A stretch of 64,000 bases of DNA from Chionis minor (taxonomy: Eukaryota > Chordata > Aves > Charadriiformes > Chionididae): the NCBI GenBank assembly GCA_013398295.1, contig VZSF01003896.1:62001-126000 (forward strand). The letters run 5' to 3'. Both the position numbers and the translations under genes were made by a program. Shown piece after piece: positions 50,191 through 63,815 of the stretch (positions are counted from its first letter, which is position 1; the number at the start of each line of letters is the position of its first letter). Below the pieces are notes generated by a model. That model saw only the letters and a program-made list of their open reading frames with translations. It did no database searches and was not told the DNA's origin.

Positions 50191-53100
50191 TCACCCCAGG
50201 GTAGGTGCTGTCTGCTCCTCCTGTTAGTTGGCTTTGGTTTGTGCTGGTTTACCCACTGCTGTGAAGAATCGTGTGTTCTGATACGTAAGTTTGAGGGCCC
50301 AAACCATGACAAACCAAAAAGTGTTTCTAGAACATGAGTTCAGAGTTGCAATGTGTTATTAATTCCCATAATGATTATTAGTCATATGTAAGTCCAAGAA
50401 TTATTATCCACTTACGGATCTAAGATAAACAGCTTGATGAAAAGCTTATATTATTATTTGACGTTATTTAAAAAGTCAGTGTATTTAAAAGAATACACAG
50501 TAGTTCATCAATAAAAAGAGAACCTTTCCTATCCAACAAAAATCTGTGTCAACTGTAGACTAAAAATTATTAGGAAAATTATTGCAGTGATTTTATCTTA
50601 TTTTCCTTCAGTGAGACAGTTTTTATGATTTGAAGACCAGGGTATGTTTTTCAAACCTTGCTTAGTTGCAGGATTACTGGTAGATGGGTTTTCTTGATGT
50701 TTTTGTATTTTCTATATTGGCTTCTGTGGGAACAGTGAGCAAATGGTTTTGATGAGCAGCTGCTCAAAGAGAACATGAAAAAAGTCATGAGAGCAATTTA
50801 TGTCAATCTGATGGCACCTGCTGTCACCTGGCTTCCTCTGTTCATGAAGGAGAGAGAGAGATCAGGGCATGGTTACGTGGTTCTCTGCTTCCATCTCCAG
50901 TTACTATACTGGAGCTCATAACCATCTCATAAGGAACAGGAATAAAGGCATGGCATACTTTGAAATTCAGGGCCTCTATTTTTTTATTTCATTATTTTTG
51001 AGTTGGCTGAAAAGTATCAGCAATCACACACACGTCGGGGTTGGACACAGGGGTAAGAATTGTAACGCAATTCAGATCTGTTATGTTGGATTTTCCCCAT
51101 CTAGGGAAGGGTTCTTGCATGGCTATAATAGTTTTATAGGTCTGAAATGCAGTGGCAATAGTTAATGCAAAATTTTAAACTATGAACAATCATCATTTAA
51201 AAAGTCAAATGCAGGAACCGAGGAGGAGCTCAGGATGGCAGCTGTGATGTGCCATGTTGATAAATCAACATCATAAATTCAAAACATGTGTCATGATCTC
51301 ACTAATGTAGTCCAGATTACGTGTTAGAGGTAAGATTTATGTATTTGGAGTGCTAGAAGTTTACTTTGCTTTTGACCCGATGCCTCGACATATGCTACAG
51401 GTAACGATGTCGCTGTGTGGTGCTAAGCAGTGTTTGTGCTCAAGTGGTACTAGCAACCTACGGTTTTATTCGAATGAGATGTACAAGTTTGATTTACAGT
51501 GTAAAACTATAAAGACTCTTATTCCATAAGAATTATATTTCCTTTGTTGCATAAGATGCAGATGGCGCTTTAAGGTACCAGAATTGGGGTGGAGGGGAGG
51601 GGGGAGAAGCTACTTGCTGTGGTAAAGCCTTAAAGTGAGTGTGAGAGCATTTTTATACAAGTGATGAGAATCTCCTGGACATGATTGACTTAAATTAGCT
51701 TGATTGCTTTTTATCAATTGCAGCTGCACTGTTTAGCATAAAAATGCAAAACATCCAAAAATCATTTGCCTTGCAGTGTAGTAGAAAGATGGTTTTAGTT
51801 AGTCTTTAAGATGTTTCAAATGTTTATTCTACACAGATTCTCTGAGAATAGATCCAGAACATATCTAGTTACAGAGAATTAGTACAGATATTGTAAACTT
51901 TGAGGAAATTAATTAAGGAAAATATGCTGCTTTATGAATTACATATTTAGGATTTTGGTATTTTTGCTTTTAACTGTGTTAGTAAGTTAAACAATTCAAA
52001 GATACTTGCTATAGTGGCATAATCGGGCATCTGCTCTTAAGAGCTAAAAGAGAAAGACTAGAACTTTTTGTGTGATGTGCGATTGTCTCGCTCTCTCAAC
52101 CAGTGATGTGCTTGAAAGAGAAATCTTGAAGTTACGTAAAAATAAATTTCTTTCTAAATAAGAGGAGGAAATTTTAGACCAGTGTTGAGGATTGCAACCC
52201 AGTGTTGAAAACTTGACCAGGGAAAGGCTGCTACTGTTACTTAAAGGCTGTGTTCTGCATACTGAGTTTTGGTATCTCATGTCTGTTTGCCATCTGAATT
52301 TCCTTTTTGTAGGACTCTACTACTTGCAAACTCAGGATCCTGTCTTTGTTTCAAAGGTTTCAGTTTTTCGGTGGCTTAAAGATTTATATAGTATGTGACC
52401 TTGAGGCTAATTAAGTGCTTCTTTGTATACCTTGAATGTCTAATACTATCTAATTCACATGAAAAATATTCGTGTACGTGAAACTTGCAACATTTACTGT
52501 CACTAATTACCACCAGCAGTCGTGCTGAAGAAGACCCCTTATTGTTATGCCAAGCAATAGATCATCTTAAAGAATGAGATTACCTGAAGTCAATCTTTCG
52601 TACACTTTTAAGTGCGTTTGATACAAGATGCCTACATTGAAGTTGAAAGCTTTTACAATGCTTTAGATTCGTTTGCTGTCATATGTTCGTAGGGTAATGA
52701 TGCTGGTTTAAGTTTTTAGACAGATTCTTGGAATTGAGATGTTCAAAATGGAAAAATAGGCAGCTAAGGGCATACTTAATGGTACAATTTCAGTGGCTGA
52801 ATGTCTGTGTAAGAATTTAAATATTTATGTAAACATATATAAAATATGTAAGCTTGTATATTATATGTAAAGAAATCACAAGAAAGTACAGGAAATATTT
52901 TATTTTATTATTATGAAACGACACCTTGTGCTCCTCAGGTTTGTTCTTTGTTAACATTAAAAATCACATTTACACGTCATTCAGCAAATAAAGTTTTAAT
53001 TGTCTTTACTCCACTGTTAGGTCTTGCAGTCCAGTACAGAGATGAATGAGGGTAGAGGGTTACATTTCTTCTTGCATAAATAATAGAAGGGTGTAGAAAG

Positions 53101-53274
53101 TTTCAGTTACAGAGGCACTCAGTTGCATCTGCACACGTTTACAGGTAGACTGCAGAGGTATTAATGGGGGTAGAATATATGCAGGATGAACAAAGGCTGA
53201 CTTTCCCAGCCTAGACTTCATTTTCAGGAATGACAGGTCTAAGTCGTGTCCGTCCGTGTGTGTGTTTGTCGTGT

Positions 53275-53294
53275 CCCCCCCCCGTTTTTTTTTT
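53275..53294. repeat. C9-G-T10 homopolymer patch after a GT-rich stretch
   Basis: A C9 run, one G and a T10 run follow ccgtccgtgtgtgtgtttgt. Simple sequence of no evident function. Confidence 0.85.
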
Positions 53295-54179
53295 GGTAAT
53301 ATGAGAGGGAAATCAAAGAGGCTAATACACCTCTGTATCCACAGATATGTATTTGTAATGCAATCTTAAGGTAGATCTATATTTAATAATTAAATTGTAC
53401 ATGGTTAGTTTTATTCTCTAACTCTTCAGTTTTTTTAAAAAAATTGCCTCACTAAAGGAGTACTTAGAAATTAAATTCTCTGAAGCATCATTTTAAGCTC
53501 TGAAGTGCTTACGTATTTTGCCATTTAGTTGAACTGTGTGAGATGTGTCACTGCATGGGATTATATAGGGAAACGCACAAGGTACTATTTAAGACAGCTT
53601 GACAGCTACAGAGGGAAATATTAGCAGTTCTTTAATGCGTCCCTTTTAACTTACTGGCTTGGAAAGGTGGGGGGTTTCTTTTTTTTTTTTCCTTCTTGAG
53701 ATGATATTGTGATACTTGTATGTGCTGATAAATATAATTAAATTTGTATAGTGTAGGATCCGATGTAGTTAATGTATGCTAAAATTTACATTAAGATTCC
53801 TTTTGTGTGCTGGCATTTCAAATGTTTCTTGAAATGCATCTTTATTTTCCCAATCTTTTGAGGAGATTGGAAAAAGGAGCAGAATTTCACCCATGTGCAG
53901 AATAATCTATGTCTGGAAAAAAGATTACTTTCAGAATGCTTTCCAGGAAAAGAAAAACAGATGAGGAATGATACTTGCTTTATTTATTTATTTATAGAAT
54001 TTTCTTAAAGAGCAGATTTATAAGGCACCATGTTAATGTCAACTGTCAAAGACGGGGGAATGAATTTTCATACTCAGGTTTCATTTCCACGACTAGTAAA
54101 TCTGCTTTCACGTAGCCTCTGTTTCTGTGTTATATTACCTATACCCTGATTTTTTAGCAGTAATATTTGTTTATACGTG

Positions 54180-54265
54180 AATATGCATATACATCTCTAT
54201 ATGCACTAAATATATAGACTAAGAAGAATATACACTAAATATATATACTATATACACTAAGAAAA
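54180..54265. repeat. AT-rich imperfect minisatellite
   Basis: Units of the kind tatacactaa-atatatag/atac-actaagaaraa recur three times with slight changes (tatgcactaa, tatacactaa, tatacactaa). It is probably a slippage-derived repeat. Confidence 0.75.
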
Positions 54266-55099
54266 ATATTAAAAATGATTGAGCAGTAAAAATTTTAAAA
54301 ATTGAATGCTTCTTGCATGTTTTCTATGGCATATTAGCAAAATCCTTTCCACAGTCATTTATATCTTCCTATTTAAGGGTAACCTCAGTTGAAAGGGTTA
54401 AAATCCTAGAGGGTTCAATCCTAGAGAGAAGTTATGCCAAAGACATAATTTCAACCACAGAAACTTTGCACAAAAGTCTTTTGAACGTATTCTATTAAAA
54501 AAGCAGGCATTCTGACGATATTTTGTATGGAACAAAATAATTACTCAGTTTGCAGCTTCATTGCTAGCATAGGGTTTAGAATAGAATTTTACCACTTCAT
54601 TCCCACATTAGATAGCAAGGTGGAAATGAATAGTAAAAATCCATTTATATCCAATGTGAAAACATACATTATTCTAAGTATCTCCCTTTGAATTGCTGTA
54701 AAAGATTATTCCTCTGGTATGAAAAAAATATTTTCATTTAGCCTTTTTTGGAGAGTCAGTGTGCCTCCATTTTGGTTATAAAATCTGTTAAATTAGACTA
54801 AGGCAATATCTTTCTTTGATAAGGTTGTTAATCTTATAGACCAAGAAAATACATTATGTCTAATCTAGCTGAATGTTAGCAGGGGTTTTCATGCCATGTC
54901 ATGTTGAAAGGGATTAAAGTGGGGCAAGTTTGAGGTCTGTACAAGAATGGTGGAATTGGTGAAATATTGGCTAATACAGAAACATTGTAGATAGTACGGA
55001 AGAGGAAAGACCAGGTTGGAGGAAATTGTTGTTGAAGCATCTCAAGACCTGATATTGTGATGAGGATTATTTTGTATTTTCATTGCATAGCTTGCCAAA

Positions 55100-55560
55100 C
55101 TTTGGTAGTGCAATGCAAGATTTCATGGAGATGCAGAGATTGGAGCCACTAGCGATTCTGAGGAGATCTGGGTGATCTTGAATTCTGGAGTGAGAGAAAG
55201 GACTGAGATGTGTTAGTATGAAATGCAGGGTTATGCCCCTGAGGACTAAAAACTACAACTTCTATAATGTAAAGGTTGAGGTAAATATAGTAATAATGTG
55301 TTAGTCAGAAGGTTGCTGTTAGTCTCCACTAAAATGTGGCTGTGGAATAGCTGATCCTAGAACGTATCAGGAGAGAGATTTCTGTTGCAGATGGGGAATG
55401 GTTTAATGTACTCTGTGAGATCTCAACTGAAATGCAGTTTATGGTTCTGGTCACCCAGATTTGGGAAAGATTAATTCAGGATAGGAGAGGTGCAGAGGGA
55501 AGCTGGAGAGATGATGAGGAAAATGGAAGAACTTTATTACGCTAAAAAGGCTTGGCTCAA
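55100..55560 (+). mobile_element. Ancient CR1-like LINE fragment
   Basis: The sequence keeps the order of a deeply diverged amniote CR1-type reverse transcriptase end: aaatgcagggttatgcccct, then ctagaacgtatcaggagaga, then gtgagatctcaactgaaatg, ttctggtcacccagatttgg and a gcagagggaagctggagaga stretch. These correspond to the family's KCKVMHL, LGCIRRGI, VRPHLEYCVQFWSPQF and VQRRATKMI blocks. Stops are frequent. It is older than the other CR1 copies. Boundaries are approximate. Confidence 0.65.
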
Positions 55561-58503
55561 ATGTCTCACTGTATTGAAGTTTCTTTTACAAGGGTCATTT
55601 CAGCCAACTCATTTTGCTTCTCACTGCTGTGAACTGGTGACATTCCTCTTTTTCACTTATGATGTATTTGCTAAAGAATAGTAATTTCCAACTTGGGGAT
55701 GAAGGAGATTTTAGATATCTTATTTGATCATTTAGTATTATTTACATGTCACAGTCTGGCATTCCAACCATTTGCGTTTGTTGCGTGGAAAAAGTCTGTA
55801 GAATGTTTCTTTCTCCTTCTCCCTTTAAAAAATGGTATCTGTCTGTCCTTACCAAACATGGTGATAAATTTTTTTGTTCAAACTTTTCCCAAATTCATTT
55901 TTCAGCTCAAACCAAGTCAAGAAAAGGTTTCATTTTGAAAGGCCCTGATAAAAGAATTATTTGAAATGTTCATTTGTGCATTTTTTTGGCTCAGTTGAAC
56001 TTTTGCTTCAAGCTTTAAAATGTGGGAGACTTTTCACAGGCTACCTGAGTAGAAGTGCGTTTTTCTTTCTAGGGATAATGATCAGATTTTTAAGTCCTTA
56101 TTATATTACATATAATAATGCTAGCAGGAATTGGTCTGGAGGATATCTGCTCTTAAGATGCTGCACATCACAGTGCATTTTTCTTTCCAACCTGCTGTTC
56201 TAAAGTATAATAGCAGTTCTTTAATGTCTCTATCATAAGTCTTGAAAATACTTTGGAAATTTCAATGGGAGAACTGTCATTATGGGACTCTGGATCTTTC
56301 TTTTGGAGTTCCTGGAGGAAGCGTGGTCTTTCTAGAAATGGCTCGAGCTGCTGCCTGCTGTTCTGATTCAACACTCCATTACCCCATCTACTTATTCTTT
56401 TTTGCCTTTGTGGCATGACACATCTCTGGCTTTTTTGCAAGGCACTTTTCAAAGGTTTTAACGAAGCCTTGGAGCTTCATAGTGTGTCTGAGACAGGTAT
56501 AGCAATTCCTATGTTATCATGGGCAGGGAAACTGAGCTGGACATAGCAGAACCATCTTGCCTGGGATTGCCCACTTGAGGTATTGTCTGAAGACACTAAT
56601 TCCTTCTACTGAAAATGGTAGCAAATGTCATTTGGACCCTGACATGATTATGCACTTTATGGTATGGACTACGTTTTTCTCCCCCTGCATTTTCTCTCCC
56701 TGCTGTTGCCAAAATTTTGCTATTAAAAAAGGAAAAAGAAAAAGAAAGGAATAAAACACACAGAACTTATATGTGCAGTTTTATGTCCAGATTAATTCAA
56801 TGCTGTTTCGCTATCTGATGTGTAATGACCACAATTTAATACATTTGGATAATTTATTGAATATAATTAGTTTTTGTTTTAGTTTTGACGGCAGTTCTCC
56901 TATAACATTAGTTTTGTATGTAGTGCTTTCCTGTAGGTGGGAGATCGTTGATGTGCTTTTGGGAGGAAGTCTGAACAGAGAAGTAATTCTTTAACTCTCT
57001 AAAAAGCATGTATTTGTCATATTTTCTTATTACCGTATCAAAGTTATATTTTTGGCCTTCTGATTAGTTATGTTGAACACTATGACAACTTTCTTTTCTA
57101 TAAATTCTGTTGAAACCTATCCAGCATATAGATTATACATTTGACAAACCTTACTGAAATTACTGGTAAGACTTGTACTAACAAGATTTTTTAAAAAACC
57201 ACAACAAACAAACCAAACACCAAAAAAGTAGTAGTAGATAGAAGGTCAATGAATTAGCATTTTATTGCATCATACTTAAATTTTAGCTGAGTACATTAAA
57301 ATAAAAAGCCTTTAAATTTTTTTCAGTGTCTGTTTTTTGATCCTTTTATAGTTCTAGTAGTCTTCATTTGCTGAGTCTTGTTTTAGGGAAGGCATTAATC
57401 CACTTCATGGATGAAGGTTCTACCAAGCCAAGAATAATGCAGATAAACTCAGTTCTGTATACTTCTGATGGTTGCTGTGAGAGAATTAGGCTATTCCAGA
57501 AAATATTTGGGGTGTGGTGCGTGGGGTTTTTTTGTCCTCTAGGTGCAGTCATATAGTCTTGTTTTGTATGTTGGATATTCTAAAGAGGTGCTTGCCAAAT
57601 TCGTAGCTCTCCTAGTGACCACTGTTTTAATCACAAAGAACTAGCTGAGAAGTTTGTAGATGTTATTGTGTAGCTTTGTGCTGTGAACCGTTTTTAATGA
57701 CCATTTTAGTATCCAACAGAGTCATGAATTTTATTCCAAGGCATTTCATTTGAAGATGAAATGCAGGACTTCCCAGAGGAATGAGCTGTCAGGAACAAAT
57801 CGTTCGCCTTGTGCAAAATTATTTTCTTGTGGCCAAATAGTTCTTCCACCACCTCATTGATTATTTTTGTCCTCATTATGATACATAATAGTAGGTAGAT
57901 TTCACAACATAGTTTTCCTTGTGCTATACTGAATCAAGTATATATAAAAAAATAAATCTGGGATGCCTCTGCAGGATTTAGAGGGCACTGTTTTACAGGT
58001 CTGGTATTTGTTGCTCTGTGACACTGCAGTTGTAGAAGATCTATACTAGCTACATTTTTTTTTCTGATTATGAGCTTTATAGATTGGAGATTTCTTGAAG
58101 AGAGCTGGGAAAGGGGAAAGAGGGAAAGATTTCTTTCAAGCTGTTCCAGTGTAGGTGATTGTGGTTTAATGATTTTTCCATGCAGATTCTACTGCAGTGC
58201 AGGATCAAGCATGGATATATAGTTCATGAAGTTTCTCTTTTTGAAATGTAGTAAAGTGTACATGATATGTCTAGTAATGTCTTGCACATTTTGGAGAAGG
58301 AAAGAATATGATGGCATCCTGGAAATTACAGTTAAAGATCTCTGGGTTCTAGACTTTCTTGCACTGTGAAGAATCACAGTTGACTCGTATTCTCATTGAA
58401 TTGGTGTTCAGTTGAGGACTGTTTCATTGATTACTCAGTGCCTGTGTCTTGGCTGTCATTGTTGGTTCTTGTAGGTTGCAGGGCTCTTTCTCTGAAAGTT
58501 TTG

Positions 58504-59053
58504 TGTCCTGGTTTGAGGTAAAACAGGACCGATTTTGTTCAGTAACTCTACTTTCTAACTAGACCTCTTCTAACTGCTGCAATTACCAGCATGTTGTGCA
58601 GAAAGCTGCTCGCTCTGAGTGGCAAGACCCACGTTTATGGTTGATGCCCAAGGCACGGTGTGCAGAGAGGCCCTTGCTTAGACTTATTGCTGTAACGACC
58701 AAGACCAAGCAACTTGATTTGCCCTGTCAGAGGGTGGGAAACGGAAAAGTGTAGAGGGGTCCCACCTGCGGGGAGGAGCAGACAGGTTAGGTGACCCAAA
58801 ACTGACCCACAGGGTGTTCCATCCCATCCGCCTCATGCTCCGGGCAAAAGCTGAGGGAGCAAAGGGTCGTGCCTCTTTCTTCAATGCCTTCCCCAGAGCC
58901 GGCTGATGAGCTTGATATGGTTTTGTATATATTTCATTTTTTTAAATATTTAATTAAAAGTAGTTTAGTTCCTACTAAACTAGTCTCCTTTTTTCCTCTC
59001 TCTCCTGCGTGAGAGAGGGAACATCTGTTGCCGAATTGGCCCAAACCGTGACA
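58504..59053 (+). mobile_element. Avian LTR-retrotransposon solo LTR, sense orientation
   Basis: It runs from tgtcctggtttgaggtaaaa to gcccaaaccgtgaca, with TG...CA ends, matching a common avian ERVL-type solo LTR layout. Near the 3' part there is taattaaaag (ATTAAA at 58953-58958, a possible poly(A) signal), followed by cctctctctcctgcgtgaga and the terminal ggcccaaaccgtgaca. No internal retroviral sequence is adjacent. No clean target-site duplication is seen. A 66-codon minus-strand frame inside is not a gene. Confidence 0.75.
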
Positions 59054-59858
59054 GAGAGTTACTTCACTGCTGATTCTGTTTGTGAGAGTATCCCTTACGT
59101 ATCTGACAGCGTAAGACCACTTCTGTGATACAGTTTGTTTCCATATCTAACTTTATATAGCTTGTTTAGTGTCAAGACTGTTACGAAAGCAGCACATATC
59201 AGTTTTGCTTTATCTTTCTCATGCAGATGATATTCTGCCTTGAGATACTGAGTGTCTCCCAGATGTAATATAATTGTGGTAAACTAGTAAACTTAGAGCT
59301 TCCAGCTGAATAATAAATAAACGCAAGATCAGATCTTGACCTGTCTCTGACTTGCTGCTAGATGATCTGGCTGACTGGATTCAGTATTTGGCAAGCTAAT
59401 CTCTGTTAGTATGTTAGGAAGCCTGCAACTGAAACTTCTGTCTGCTTTCATTCTTGCATAGCTTTTTGTATTTAATTTACCATGTAACCTCTTTTATAAG
59501 CACTGTATTCAGACAAAGAATAAAATTGTTGCTTTTATGTCCCTAGTTCCAATCTCCTGAATTTCTTTGCAGTATTGTTGTCTCATTAATTATCTTAAAC
59601 TTTTCAAACACTTAAAATACGCGGTGAAAATCTACCATTTCTGTGATGATGGAAGTTTTGGTAGAATAAAATGCCTTTCCAGTTCTAGCTAAGATGCCTA
59701 AAGAATGTTACTGCAAAGGTGACATAAAAAAGGAGTTAACTGATTTGGAATCTGAAACTGCACCTTTTCTTGGTGCCCTGCATCTCAAGCAGCCTTTTAT
59801 GGTCTACGCAGTCTTTCCTTGTCTGGAACTGTGGCAAAGCCAGCACGATCTGAAAAGT

Positions 59859-60387
59859 GATCGTCCCTCTTTACTCGGCACTGGTGAGGCCGCACCTTAG
59901 ATGCTGCCTTCAGCTTTGGGCCCTTCGCTACCAGAGAGACACTGGGATACTGGAGCAGGTCCACGGAGAGGCGACGGAGCTGGTGAAGGGTCTGGAGCAC
60001 AAGTCTCATGAGGAGCTGGGGTTGTTTACCCTGGAGACAAAGGGGCTGAGGGGAGACCTTACAGCTCTCTACAACTGCCTGAAAGGAGGGTGTAGTGAGG
60101 CGGGGGCCGGTCTCTTCTCAAGGGATAGGATAAAAGTGTATGGTCTCAAGTTGCACCAGTGGAGGTTTAGATTGGGTGTTAGGAAGAATTTCTACACCAA
60201 AAGGCTTGTCAGGCCTTGGAAGAGACTGCCCGGGGAAGTGATGGAGTCGCCGTCTCTGGAGGTATTTGAAAGACCTGCAGATGTGGTGCTGAGGGACGTG
60301 GTTTGGTGGTGGACCTGGCGGTGTTACGTTAACGCTCAGACTCAATGATCTTAAAGGTCCTTTCCAACCTAAGTGATTCTGTGATTC
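59859..60387 (+). mobile_element. CR1 LINE 3' end with 163-codon open ORF2 remnant
   Basis: The + strand frame reads [20 protein letters not shown], then [38 protein letters not shown] and [16 protein letters not shown]: the CR1 ORF2 C-terminus. It is followed by a very short 3' UTR (atgatcttaaaggtcctttc) and the terminal gattctgtgattc, the CR1 terminal repeat. The frame is open for about 490 nt, so this is one of the younger or less damaged CR1 copies, but it is strongly 5'-truncated. Its right part (from 60081) recurs at 61949. Confidence 0.9.
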
Positions 60388-61947
60388 GAAGTAGTTCGGG
60401 AGTGGGTTTCCAGCATAACAAGCATATATTTGCAATGTCCAAGTTCGGCAAAATGGCTACGCTCCTGTTTCAGTAGGAGTATAGTCTGCTTTTTGGTTGA
60501 GGTGCTTGTTGTTAGCAAAACAGTTTAACTCTGGCAATATTACCAGGCCTCGTCATTTTCAGCTGATGGGCCATCTACTGTCTATAGGATATCTGTGACT
60601 TACAGAATTAAATTAGTATACACATTACAGCATTTTGCAGAGCAATTTCTTGAAGGGCTCAGAATATCACTGAAAAGCTGTTAGTTTCCATAAATCTGAA
60701 AACTGCTGAGCCTTCACATTTTAAATCTTGATTCATCTGTTGAGTCTGAAAATCATAATGTTTCAAATGTGATCTAAATCGTATTTTTTTGTATTTTTCT
60801 TTCTGTACTGAGGTGGTTTTTTTTAGATCTGGGTTTTCCACACTATCACAAAGACCAGATTTCTTTTTTTTTTTTGTTTGTAAGAGTTTCAACACTTAGA
60901 ATTTCAGAACTGAGATTTTAAGAAAATAAGTAGTTATCACATGACTCACAGTATCTTTTAATCTTGTTGTCTAGTCACTTGCAAATTTACATAGCAAAAA
61001 TCAAGTAATTGTGATAAGCAGGTCAGCTATGTATATCTTTGAGTTTTGTATCAGAGTCCTTAATTTTGAGCAATAGCTTGCTATTACAGTCCTAGCTTTT
61101 TCCACATATAAGGTCAGGCCATACAAGAATGTTGGTTCTTTTGTTACTACTTTTGTTATTCTCAGCACACAGCTTTTTTCCTTAAGTGAGCTATTAAGTG
61201 GTACCCTGTTCTCTTTGTGGCTTATCTTTGATGTAGACTAGTCAACAATACGTGCACACCAGAAGCAGCCGTTTGTGCAGATATCGCATTGAGGCAATGC
61301 TGACAGGTTTTAATTGTGTGATTCAAGAGTACTTAAAAGCTTGCCAGCTGTAGCTATAACTATTGTTAGCTTTTCTGTCTCTTTCACCTATTATCAAAAA
61401 GAGTTTTCATTGCTAACCTTTGAATTTTTTTGCTTTGTGATCTTGGACTTAAATTTTCCTCTGAAGTTCATTTATCAAGTTTTACTTCCTCCAAAGCAGA
61501 AGCTCCCTCTTGCTCCTTCTTCAGTTAAAGTAGTAGGTTTTGTGTGAGTTGCATGTATTAAGCGTTTTCATTCCTCTGGAAAGATGTGTTAATCTTCAAG
61601 ATGCCATAACTGGAAGGCTAGGGTTATACCCCAGAAAAAATGAATCATCATCAACTGAGTTTGAAATGCCTATTTAGATCATTTATAGCACTGAGATCAC
61701 TATGAACTTGCTACAGAAGCATTTGTTTTTGAGTCTCATCAGTCAGAATTAATCAGTGATTTCCCCCTTAGTTCAGAAATAATTCTCATATTAAAAAAAG
61801 TTATCCCGACAAACACTGGGATCAATACCATTTTTTACTCCTGATCTGAGACTCACATGCACTTATTAAGTTGTCCCCTAAATCAACCTACCACTTGCAG
61901 GAAGCAAAAGACCTTGTTGTAGATGGAGTGCACATCGCCTTTGCTTG
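60081..61947. repeat. 1867-bp tandem duplicate, copy 1
   Basis: This block recurs at 61949-63815 at constant offset 1868 with one N between. It holds the end of a CR1 copy and ordinary AT-rich intron. Every open frame seen in copy 1 recurs with the same translation in copy 2. Confidence 0.95.
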
Positions 61948-61948
61948 N
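61948..61948. other. Single-N assembly junction
   Basis: One unresolved base lies exactly between the two 1867-bp copies, as at 17912. Confidence 0.85.
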
Positions 61949-62255
61949 GAAAGGAGGGTGTAGTGAGGCGGGGGCCGGTCTCTTCTCAAGGGATAGGATA
62001 AAAGTGTATGGTCTCAAGTTGCACCAGTGGAGGTTTAGATTGGGTGTTAGGAAGAATTTCTACACCAAAAGGCTTGTCAGGCCTTGGAAGAGACTGCCCG
62101 GGGAAGTGATGGAGTCGCCGTCTCTGGAGGTATTTGAAAGACCTGCAGATGTGGTGCTGAGGGACGTGGTTTGGTGGTGGACCTGGCGGTGTTACGTTAA
62201 CGCTCAGACTCAATGATCTTAAAGGTCCTTTCCAACCTAAGTGATTCTGTGATTC
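61949..62255 (+). mobile_element. CR1 3' end, duplicate copy
   Basis: Identical to 60081-60387 as far as read, at offset 1868. It starts abruptly at gaaaggagggtgtag directly after the N at 61948, which is not a natural LINE boundary but the start of the duplicated block. Confidence 0.85.
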
Positions 62256-63815
62256 GAAGTAGTTCGGGAGTGGGTTTCCAGCATAACAAGCATATATTTG
62301 CAATGTCCAAGTTCGGCAAAATGGCTACGCTCCTGTTTCAGTAGGAGTATAGTCTGCTTTTTGGTTGAGGTGCTTGTTGTTAGCAAAACAGTTTAACTCT
62401 GGCAATATTACCAGGCCTCGTCATTTTCAGCTGATGGGCCATCTACTGTCTATAGGATATCTGTGACTTACAGAATTAAATTAGTATACACATTACAGCA
62501 TTTTGCAGAGCAATTTCTTGAAGGGCTCAGAATATCACTGAAAAGCTGTTAGTTTCCATAAATCTGAAAACTGCTGAGCCTTCACATTTTAAATCTTGAT
62601 TCATCTGTTGAGTCTGAAAATCATAATGTTTCAAATGTGATCTAAATCGTATTTTTTTGTATTTTTCTTTCTGTACTGAGGTGGTTTTTTTTAGATCTGG
62701 GTTTTCCACACTATCACAAAGACCAGATTTCTTTTTTTTTTTTGTTTGTAAGAGTTTCAACACTTAGAATTTCAGAACTGAGATTTTAAGAAAATAAGTA
62801 GTTATCACATGACTCACAGTATCTTTTAATCTTGTTGTCTAGTCACTTGCAAATTTACATAGCAAAAATCAAGTAATTGTGATAAGCAGGTCAGCTATGT
62901 ATATCTTTGAGTTTTGTATCAGAGTCCTTAATTTTGAGCAATAGCTTGCTATTACAGTCCTAGCTTTTTCCACATATAAGGTCAGGCCATACAAGAATGT
63001 TGGTTCTTTTGTTACTACTTTTGTTATTCTCAGCACACAGCTTTTTTCCTTAAGTGAGCTATTAAGTGGTACCCTGTTCTCTTTGTGGCTTATCTTTGAT
63101 GTAGACTAGTCAACAATACGTGCACACCAGAAGCAGCCGTTTGTGCAGATATCGCATTGAGGCAATGCTGACAGGTTTTAATTGTGTGATTCAAGAGTAC
63201 TTAAAAGCTTGCCAGCTGTAGCTATAACTATTGTTAGCTTTTCTGTCTCTTTCACCTATTATCAAAAAGAGTTTTCATTGCTAACCTTTGAATTTTTTTG
63301 CTTTGTGATCTTGGACTTAAATTTTCCTCTGAAGTTCATTTATCAAGTTTTACTTCCTCCAAAGCAGAAGCTCCCTCTTGCTCCTTCTTCAGTTAAAGTA
63401 GTAGGTTTTGTGTGAGTTGCATGTATTAAGCGTTTTCATTCCTCTGGAAAGATGTGTTAATCTTCAAGATGCCATAACTGGAAGGCTAGGGTTATACCCC
63501 AGAAAAAATGAATCATCATCAACTGAGTTTGAAATGCCTATTTAGATCATTTATAGCACTGAGATCACTATGAACTTGCTACAGAAGCATTTGTTTTTGA
63601 GTCTCATCAGTCAGAATTAATCAGTGATTTCCCCCTTAGTTCAGAAATAATTCTCATATTAAAAAAAGTTATCCCGACAAACACTGGGATCAATACCATT
63701 TTTTACTCCTGATCTGAGACTCACATGCACTTATTAAGTTGTCCCCTAAATCAACCTACCACTTGCAGGAAGCAAAAGACCTTGTTGTAGATGGAGTGCA
63801 CATCGCCTTTGCTTG
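61949..63815. repeat. 1867-bp tandem duplicate, copy 2
   Basis: Second copy of 60081-61947. It ends in ...gcctttgcttg and continues to unique sequence (aaacagac), whereas copy 1 ends at the same bases followed by N. This is the signature of two overlapping contig ends that were not merged. Confidence 0.95.

Noticed and set aside
50223..50315. Possible LTR remnant ending gggcccaaaccatgaca
   Set aside because: Only the last few bases resemble the LTR end seen at 59040-59053. No matching body or start was found.
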